The translations under genes were made by a program, and so were the position numbers. 64,000 bases of DNA from contig CAXTAT010000026.1 of NCBI GenBank assembly GCA_964242415.1, positions 1 to 64,000 of the forward strand, in the 5' to 3' direction. Under the pieces are notes generated by a model. That model ran no database searches and had not been told where the DNA came from. It saw only the letters and a program-made list of their open reading frames with translations. This document shows, piece after piece, positions 58,828 to 64,000 of the stretch. The DNA is from DASWOJ01 sp964242415 (GTDB lineage: Bacteria > Pseudomonadota > Alphaproteobacteria > Acetobacterales > Acetobacteraceae). The stretch's first letter is position 1, and the number at the start of each line of letters is the position of its first letter.

Positions 58828-59994
58828 ATGCCCCTGACCCCAGACCCTGCCCCGCGGGCGCCAGTGCCGCGTGCGCCAGTGCTGCGTGCGCCGGTGTCCG
58901 TTCGCCGGGGCGCGCGGAGGGACCGGCGCCGGGCCTGGTGGATCGGCGGCTCCGTGGCGCTGCACTTGGCCGTGCTGGCGCTGTTTCTGGTCACGCGCCG
59001 GCCAGAGCCGGACCAGCCGATGGCGCCGAACTATGAGTTGATGTTCGACAACGGCGGCTCCTCGAAGCCCTCGACGTCCGAGCAGACCGCGACCGACGCC
59101 ACGCCGCAGTCGATGGCCGAGAACCCGATGTCCGCGCAGCCGCCGGTCCCGGCGGCCGCCGCGCCGGTGCCCGTGCCGGACCTGCTGCCTCCGGAACCCG
59201 CCCCGCCCGCTCCGCCGTCCGCCGAGGTCGATCCGCAGCCCCCGGCGCCCAGCCAGCAGGCGATGGCCCTGCCCGACCCGGCCACGCCGCCCACGCCGCC
59301 GGATGCGGTGCCGCAGCCTGACCCGGTGCAGCCTGCTCCGGTGCAGCCTGGGCCGGCTGAGCTGCCGCAGCCGCAGGCCAGCAAGGTCCCGCCCGCCGTG
59401 CGCCTGGCCCAACCGGACGAGCCGCCCTCCATCACGGCGATGACGCAGACGCCCACCTTTACGGCGCCGCCGCTGCCCGTGCCGCCGCCGCCCGCGCCGC
59501 CGCGCCCGAGGCCGCCGGCGCCGCCCCGGCCGACGCTGGGCACCCTAGCCTCGCCGATGGACCTCAACTTCGGCCAGGCGTCCAGCCGTGCCCCGGCGCC
59601 GCCGCGCGGGTCCGTCGCGTCGCGCGCCATCGACTTCTCGCTCGGGGCGCCGAAGGCGGGGCCGAACCGGTCGGAGGCGTTCTTCGACATCCGCGCCGCC
59701 AATATCGGCGCCGACTGGGCGCAGGGCCTGATGGCATACTGGATGCGCCACCGCTACTACCCATCGCAGGCCGCGGAAGCCGGGGAGGACGGCACCGTCA
59801 AGGTCCAGCTTGTGGTGAACCGGCTGGGCAAGGTGGTGTCGGTCGAAGTGCTGGACCGGTCCGGCTCGCCGTGGCTGGACATGGCCGCCGTCGGCACCTG
59901 GCGCAACGCGCAACTGGCGCCGCTGCCGGCCGAGAACAGCGACCCGACCATCACCATTCCCCTGACGATCAACTACATACTGATACGGCGGTAG
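58828..59994 (+). CDS. TonB-family energy transducer
   Basis: 388 aa. A single N-terminal membrane anchor (WWIGGSVALHLAVLALFLVT) is followed by a long proline-rich spacer (residues about 90-250, many PxP and PAPP runs). The C-terminal domain matches TonB: YWMRHRYYPSQAAEAGEDGT, then VQLVVNRLGKVVSVEVLDRS and PLTINYILIRR. It would pass proton-motive energy to outer-membrane receptors. No exbB or exbD gene is adjacent. Confidence 0.9.
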   Translation: MPLTPDPAPRAPVPRAPVLRAPVSVRRGARRDRRRAWWIGGSVALHLAVLALFLVTRRPEPDQPMAPNYELMFDNGGSSKPSTSEQTATDATPQSMAENPMSAQPPVPAAAAPVPVPDLLPPEPAPPAPPSAEVDPQPPAPSQQAMALPDPATPPTPPDAVPQPDPVQPAPVQPGPAELPQPQASKVPPAVRLAQPDEPPSITAMTQTPTFTAPPLPVPPPPAPPRPRPPAPPRPTLGTLASPMDLNFGQASSRAPAPPRGSVASRAIDFSLGAPKAGPNRSEAFFDIRAANIGADWAQGLMAYWMRHRYYPSQAAEAGEDGTVKVQLVVNRLGKVVSVEVLDRSGSPWLDMAAVGTWRNAQLAPLPAENSDPTITIPLTINYILIRR

Positions 59995-60001
59995 GGGCTG
60001 G

Positions 60002-60072
60002 AGCGGGCGGAGGGAATCGAACCCTCATCAGTAGCTTGGAAGGCTACCGCATTACCACTATGCTACGCCCGC
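60002..60072 (-). tRNA. tRNA-Gly (anticodon TCC)
   Basis: Starts GCGGGCGTAGCATAGTGGTA, with anticodon loop CTTCCAA in the stem GTAGC/GCTAC giving TCC. T-arm GGGTTCGATTCCC and acceptor CGCCCGC pair with the 5' end; CCA is encoded (59999-60001). It lies antisense, five bases beyond the tonB stop. Confidence 0.97.
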
Positions 60073-60080
60073 ATTGCTGC

Positions 60081-60109
60081 AAAGTAGCGTTCCGCTTGCC
60101 GATGGGCAA
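60081..60109 (-). promoter_or_regulatory. Likely promoter of tRNA-Gly
   Basis: On the minus strand TTGCCC (60109-60104), a 17-base spacer and TACTTT (60086-60081), with the tRNA starting nine bases further on. Confidence 0.5.
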
Positions 60110-60135
60110 GGTGGCGCTACGACTTGACCCGGGTG

Positions 60136-60290
60136 CTTCTCCCTCTCCCTCCGGGAGAGGGCCGGGGTGAGGGAAGCGGCAAGAGCCAAATCCCGCCGGG
60201 TTGGAAGCAGGCTTCGCTCTTGAATAGATGAACTTGGTGCTGGCGGCCTCCCTCACCCCGGCCCTCTCCCGGAGGGAGAGGGAGAAAGGA
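60136..60290. repeat. Composite inverted-repeat element, copy 16 (subfamily A)
   Basis: Left arm CTTCTCCCTCTCCCTCCGGG then AGAGGGCCGGGGTGAGGGA; right arm CCTCCCTCACCCCGGCCCTC then TCCCGGAGGGAGAGGGAG. The interior begins GCGGCAAGAGCCAAATCCC. It ends four bases before the metY stop. Confidence 0.9.
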
Positions 60291-60293
60291 GGG

Positions 60294-61607
60294 TTAGGCC
60301 GCTGCGCGCACCGTTACGGCGTCCAGCGCCTGGCCCAGGTCGGCCAGGATGTCGTCGATGTGTTCGATGCCGATCGACAGCCGGACGTAGCCCGGGCTGA
60401 CCCCGGCGGCCATCTGCTCCTCCGCCTCAAGCTGCGAGTGCGTCGTGCTGGCCGGGTGGATGGCGAGCGTCCGCGCATCGCCGATGTTGGCGACGTGCAG
60501 CACCATGCCCAGCCGGTCGATGAACGCCCGCCCGGCATCCGCGCCGCCCGCCAGCTCCAGCCCGACCAGCCCGCCCAGGCCGCGGCGCATGTACTTGGCC
60601 GTGCGGGCCGCGGCCTCCCCGGTCAGCTTGGACGGATGGATGACGCGGGCGACCTCCGGCCGGGCCGCCAGGAAATCGACGACGGCCTGGGCGTTGCTGC
60701 AGTGCCGCTCCATCCGCAGCGCCACGGTCTCGATGCCCTGCAGCACCAGGAAGGCGTTGAACGGGCTGATCGCCGGGCCAAGGTCGCGCAGCAGGGTAAC
60801 GCGGGCCTTCAGCACGTAGGCGATGGGGCCGAGCGGCTTCACCGCCTCCACCCAGACCGCGCCGTGGTAGCTGGGGTCGGGCTGGTGCAGGGCCGGCTGG
60901 CGCTCGGGGTGCGCCTCCCAGTCGAAGTTGCCGCCATCGACGATCAGCCCGGCGATGCTGGTGCCGTGCCCGCCCAGGTACTTGGTCGCCGAGTACACCA
61001 CCACCGCCGCCCCATGGTCGAACGGCCGGACCAGCAGGGGTGCGGCGGTGTTGTCCATGATCAGCGGGATGCCGAAGCGGCGGCCGATGGCGGCGACCTC
61101 GGCGATGGGGAACACCTGCAGCTTCGGGTTGGGCAGGGTCTCGGCGTAGTAGGCGCGGGTGCGGCCGTCGGTGGCGCGGGCGAACGCCTCGGGATCGGTG
61201 GGATCGACGAAGCGGGCCTCGATGCCCTGGTCCCGCAGCGTGTTGGCGAACAGGTTGTAGGTGCCGCCGTACAGGTCGGTGCTGCTGACGATGTTGTCGC
61301 CGGCGCGCGCCAGGTTCTGCACCGCCAGCGCCGACGCCGCCTGGCCCGAGGCCACCGCCAGCGCCGCCACGCCGCCCTCCAGCGCCGCGACGCGCTTTTC
61401 CAGCACGTCGGCGGTTGGATTCATGATGCGGGTGTAGATGTTGCCCAACTGCTTCAAGGCGAACAGGTCGGAGGCGTGCTCGGCGCTCTCGAACTGGAAG
61501 CTGGTGGTCTGGTAGATCGGCACGGCGACGGCGTGCGTGGTGGGGTCCTGCCGCCAGCCGGCGTGCAGGGCCAGGGTCTCGGGGTGGGTGGAGCTGATCT
61601 CGGCCAT
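60294..61607 (-). CDS. metY: O-acetylhomoserine aminocarboxypropyltransferase (sulfhydrylase)
   Basis: 437 aa, PLP enzyme of the Cys/Met metabolism family. TLALHAGWRQDPTTHAVAVP and the motif YTRIMNPTADVLEKRVAALE open the protein. The PLP lysine is in VVYSATKYLGGHG, and the end RLSIGIEHIDDILADLGQAL is typical. It makes homocysteine from O-acetylhomoserine and sulfide in methionine synthesis. AGGAGG precedes the ATG at 61607. Confidence 0.95.
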   Translation of the reverse strand: MAEISSTHPETLALHAGWRQDPTTHAVAVPIYQTTSFQFESAEHASDLFALKQLGNIYTRIMNPTADVLEKRVAALEGGVAALAVASGQAASALAVQNLARAGDNIVSSTDLYGGTYNLFANTLRDQGIEARFVDPTDPEAFARATDGRTRAYYAETLPNPKLQVFPIAEVAAIGRRFGIPLIMDNTAAPLLVRPFDHGAAVVVYSATKYLGGHGTSIAGLIVDGGNFDWEAHPERQPALHQPDPSYHGAVWVEAVKPLGPIAYVLKARVTLLRDLGPAISPFNAFLVLQGIETVALRMERHCSNAQAVVDFLAARPEVARVIHPSKLTGEAAARTAKYMRRGLGGLVGLELAGGADAGRAFIDRLGMVLHVANIGDARTLAIHPASTTHSQLEAEEQMAAGVSPGYVRLSIGIEHIDDILADLGQALDAVTVRAAA

Positions 61608-61649
61608 GGGATGAACCTCCTGTTCTTGACCCCATCGTAGCCGCGCAGG

Positions 61650-61678
61650 CCCCCGGCACGGAAGGGCGAACCCGGGGG
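61650..61678. promoter_or_regulatory. GC-rich inverted repeat between metY and the divergent cupin gene
   Basis: CCCCCGG (61650-61656) and CCGGGGG (61672-61678) with a 15-base loop, in the 112-bp divergent space. It could be an operator, a leader hairpin or simply chance in GC-rich DNA. The leader does not match the SAM-II riboswitch pattern common on alphaproteobacterial met genes. Confidence 0.3.
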
Positions 61679-61719
61679 TCCCTGCCGCGTTGCCCCCGGG
61701 CAGCAACAGGGGACACGCG

Positions 61720-62088
61720 ATGGACATGCAGGGCATCACGCTGATGGCGGACAAGGTCGAGGCCACGCCGTTCCAGATCCCCGGCGCGACCGGCGAGTTC
61801 CGCATCCAGATCCTGAACGAGGATCAGGCGTTGGGCGTCGTCACCACTATCGTCCACCTGCCCGCGGGCGGCCACATCCCGGCACACAAGCACCAGGCCG
61901 GGTCGGAGATGCACTACGTCCTGGAGGGCGACCTGATCGACGGCGGGCAGTCGCATGGCCCCGGCGCCTTCCTGACCCACGCCGCCGGCCAGGTGCATGG
62001 CCCCCACGACAGCAAGGACGGCGCCAAGGTGCTGACGGTGCAGACCTGGCAGTCGAAGGACGGCAGCTTCGATTTCGAGCCGGCGTAG
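61720..62088 (+). CDS. Cupin-domain protein
   Basis: 122 aa, one cupin barrel. First motif GGHIPAHKHQAGSEMHYVLE with His, His and Glu ligands; second motif GPGAFLTHAAGQVHGPHD with the His ligand. Substrate unknown. It starts the rightward series cupin, methyltransferase, DUF4337, nucleotidyltransferase with only 8-18 bases between genes, so they probably form one operon. Confidence 0.85.
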   Translation: MDMQGITLMADKVEATPFQIPGATGEFRIQILNEDQALGVVTTIVHLPAGGHIPAHKHQAGSEMHYVLEGDLIDGGQSHGPGAFLTHAAGQVHGPHDSKDGAKVLTVQTWQSKDGSFDFEPA

Positions 62089-62100
62089 GCCAGGCACGTC

Positions 62101-62760
62101 ATGACTGGGGCACCACGGATGGACTCGCTGCCCGAGCTACCGGCTGGCGCCTTTGCCAAGGCGGACACGTCGCCCGACACCCGGTTCTATGCGCAGGCCC
62201 GGCTGGTCAACCATATCGACGACCGGGCCATCGCCGGGCTGACGGGACTGTACCGGGAGGTGCTGCCGGCGGGCGGCGTCGTGCTGGACCTGATGAGCAG
62301 TTGGGTCAGCCACCTGCCGGCGGAGGCGAGCTATGCCGAGGTGATCGGCCACGGCATGAACGCCGAGGAACTGGCGGCCAACCCGCGGCTGGACCGCTGG
62401 TTCCTGCAGAACCTGAACGCGGACCAGCGGTTGCCGCTGGCTGATGCCTCGGTCGATGCGGCCTGCGTGGCGGTGGGCGTGCAGTACCTGCAGCATCCCG
62501 TGGAGGTGTTCGCCGACGTGGCCCGCGTGCTGCGGCCCGGCGCGCCGGTGGTGGTCAGCTTCTCCAACCGCTGCTTTCCGACCAAGGCGGTCGCGATCTG
62601 GCAGGCGCTGGACGGGCCGGACCAGGCGGGCCTGGTCGGGCTGTACCTGGGCAAGGCGGGCTTCGCCGGCATCGAGGGGCGCGAGGTCGTGCGCGGCGGG
62701 CGGGGCGATCCGTTGTGGGCTGTGATCGGCCGCACGAAGGGGCTAGACACCACGGACTAG
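62101..62760 (+). CDS. SAM-dependent methyltransferase (variant motif I)
   Basis: 219 aa. VLDLMSSWVSHLP replaces the usual Gly-rich motif I, and VIGHGMNAEELAANPRLD, the region around DASVDAACVAVGVQYLQHP and FSNRCFPTKAVAIWQAL belong to a known bacterial methyltransferase-like family. Substrate unknown. It lies 12 bases after the cupin gene. Confidence 0.85.
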   Translation: MTGAPRMDSLPELPAGAFAKADTSPDTRFYAQARLVNHIDDRAIAGLTGLYREVLPAGGVVLDLMSSWVSHLPAEASYAEVIGHGMNAEELAANPRLDRWFLQNLNADQRLPLADASVDAACVAVGVQYLQHPVEVFADVARVLRPGAPVVVSFSNRCFPTKAVAIWQALDGPDQAGLVGLYLGKAGFAGIEGREVVRGGRGDPLWAVIGRTKGLDTTD

Positions 62761-62778
62761 CATTCCGGGGACCTGGCC

Positions 62779-63336
62779 GTGGCGGTTGAGAATGGTGTCA
62801 TCGAAATCGAGAGCGACAAGCGCATCGCGCTGCTGATCGCCATCCTGGCGCTGTTCCTCGCCATCTTCGAGACCGGGGCCAAAAGCGCCCAGACCGAGGC
62901 GATTAGCCAGAACGTCGAGGCGACCAACCTGTGGGCGTTCTACCAGGCCCGCACCATCCGCCAGACCACGGTCCGCACTGCGGCCGATGCCGCCGAGTTG
63001 CAGCGTGCCGCCACCGCCGACCCTGCCGTGCGTGCCGCCATCGAGGCGCAGCAGAAGGCTTGGCGCGACCAGGCCACAGGTTGGGAAAGCAACAAAGCCG
63101 ACGGCCGCAAGGAGCTGACCGAGAAGGCCCGCGCCACCGAGGAGAGCCGCGAGCGGTTCATGGCGCAGTACCACTTCTATGAATATGCGGCGGCGCTGCT
63201 GCAGGTCGCCATCGTGATCGCCTCGGCGTCGATCATCACCTCCATTCCGCCGCTGGCGCTGCTCAGCGTCCTGCTGGCGGTGGGCGGCGTGGTGCTGGGC
63301 GGCATCGGCTTCTTCGCGCCGCAGATGCAGCTTTAG
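62779..63336 (+). CDS. DUF4337-family membrane protein
   Basis: 185 aa. An N-terminal membrane helix (LLIAILALFLAIFETGAKSA) is followed by a helical loop region with the segment TNLWAFYQARTIRQT, then two C-terminal helices (AAALLQVAIVIASASIITS and LLAVGGVVLGGIGFF). This matches DUF4337. No known function. GTG start at 62779, 18 bases after the methyltransferase gene. Confidence 0.88.
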   Translation: MAVENGVIEIESDKRIALLIAILALFLAIFETGAKSAQTEAISQNVEATNLWAFYQARTIRQTTVRTAADAAELQRAATADPAVRAAIEAQQKAWRDQATGWESNKADGRKELTEKARATEESRERFMAQYHFYEYAAALLQVAIVIASASIITSIPPLALLSVLLAVGGVVLGGIGFFAPQMQL

Positions 63337-63344
63337 GCGGAGCC

Positions 63345-64000
63345 ATGCTGCTGCAGACGCTGCGCTCTGCCGCCGCGATCCATCCGCCGCGCTGGCTGGT
63401 CGATAACACGGCATACCTCACCGTCATGGGCAGCCAGTCCTATGGCGTGTCGGGCGAGACGTCGGACGTGGACATCTACGGCGTCTGCATCCCGCCGAAG
63501 GACATGGTGTTCCCGCATCTGGCCGGGGAGGTCGCCGGGTTCGGCGAGCCAAGCCCGCGGTTCGACCAGTGGCAGCAGCATCATGTGCCTGCCGGGAACG
63601 GGCGTGACACGACATACGACTTCCAGGTGTTCGGCATCGTCCGCTACTTCCAGTTGTGCCTGGAATGCAACCCGAACGTGATCGACAGCCTGTTCACGCC
63701 CCGGCGCTGCGTCATGCACTCGACCCAGGTGGGCGAGGCGATGCGCGAGAACCGCAAGCTGTTCCTGCACAAGGGGGCCTGGCACCGGTTCCGCGGCTAT
63801 GCCTATGCGCAGATGCACAAGATCAAGGGCCGGGTGAACGCCTCCAGCCCGGCGCGGGCGGAGAGCATTGCGCGGTTCGGCTACGACGTGAAGTTCGCCT
63901 ACCATGTCGTGCGGCTGCTGGACGAGGTGGAGCAGATCATGGTCGAGGGCGACCTGGACCTGGAGCGCAACCGCGAGCAACTGAAGAGCATCCGCCGCGG
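63345..64000 (+). CDS. Nucleotidyltransferase-superfamily protein, RlaP/YcgL-like (partial)
   Basis: 218 codons are visible before the window ends. The nucleotidyltransferase motif is GSQSYGVSGETSDVDIYG (GS followed by DxD), near residue 30. Further stretches are QVFGIVRYFQLCLECNPNVI and RFRGYAYAQMHKIKG, as in the predicted nucleotidyltransferase family PF10127. ATG at 63345 follows the DUF4337 stop by eight bases with GGCGGAG upstream. The C-terminus is missing because the window ends. Confidence 0.82.
   Translation, partial: MLLQTLRSAAAIHPPRWLVDNTAYLTVMGSQSYGVSGETSDVDIYGVCIPPKDMVFPHLAGEVAGFGEPSPRFDQWQQHHVPAGNGRDTTYDFQVFGIVRYFQLCLECNPNVIDSLFTPRRCVMHSTQVGEAMRENRKLFLHKGAWHRFRGYAYAQMHKIKGRVNASSPARAESIARFGYDVKFAYHVVRLLDEVEQIMVEGDLDLERNREQLKSIRR

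Noticed and set aside
2371..60290. Repeats considered as a CRISPR array
   Set aside because: Copies are kilobases apart, palindromic and without regular spacers; no cas genes.
61608..61719. SAM-II or other SAM riboswitch in the metY leader
   Set aside because: Only a simple GC hairpin is visible; the conserved SAM-II pseudoknot sequences are missing.

Overview
The window is a stretch of very GC-rich chromosome from an alphaproteobacterium. It most likely belongs to the Rhodospirillales and within them the Acetobacteraceae; this is inferred from gene content and not tested by alignment. Indicators are a CtrA-type cell-cycle regulator, the rpsT-dnaA neighbourhood, AddAB in place of RecBCD, the hopanoid-associated HpnL/HpnN pair, and an accD-folC / trxA-addA-addB-tsaE neighbourhood. 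No integrase, transposase, phage or CRISPR gene was seen. One 100-base run of N (29544-29643) marks a scaffold gap.

Layout. 1-10 kb: end of accD, folC, a cupin and a GNAT gene, then the leftward operon tsaE-addB-addA-trxA (DNA repair, tRNA t6A modification, redox). 10-16 kb: ferredoxin-NADP reductase, glutathione synthetase, a solitary LivK-type binding protein, a solitary cytochrome P450 and a DUF4112 membrane protein. 16-20 kb: hpnL and hpnN (hopanoid transport). 20-25 kb: an acyl-CoA ligase/ketopantoate-reductase-like pair and a three-gene phospholipid cassette (CDP-alcohol phosphotransferase, CdsA-like, PlsC-like). 25-30.5 kb: DUF817 protein, a 680-aa protein of unknown function overlapping a DUF4214-methyltransferase gene, the gap, and a membrane-anchored protein with two CxxC motifs. 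30.5-37 kb: DEAD-box helicase, rpsT, dnaA, dnaN, recF. 37-50 kb: stress-type small membrane proteins, a complete oligopeptide/dipeptide ABC operon, two tandem paralogous lipoproteins, and a nitrate/taurine-class ABC transporter with a double-length permease and no binding protein. 50-57.4 kb: ctrA divergent from fliI-fliJ, then ugd, a zinc-ribbon methyltransferase with duplicated C-terminal modules, and an RgpF-type glycan protein (a probable surface-polysaccharide locus). 57.5-64 kb: tRNA-Trp-secE-nusG, tonB, tRNA-Gly, metY, a cupin, a methyltransferase, a DUF4337 protein and a truncated nucleotidyltransferase gene.

The most striking feature is a family of composite inverted-repeat elements. 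At least fifteen two-armed copies and two single arms are spread over the window, almost all between genes. Each has two outward arms, each containing a small perfect hairpin, around a 65-90 bp interior. The interiors fall into at least two subfamilies, and the interior occurs in both orientations. Outer flanks carry a further inverted sequence resembling GCGATCGCCCTGC, so the whole unit looks like a roughly 150-220 bp non-autonomous MITE/BIME-like element. Copies sit between dnaA and dnaN, inside the oligopeptide ABC operon (twice), at the scaffold gap, and over the 3' end of ugd, where the element supplies the stop codon. A second, unrelated palindromic element (CATTGCGAG ends) occurs twice.
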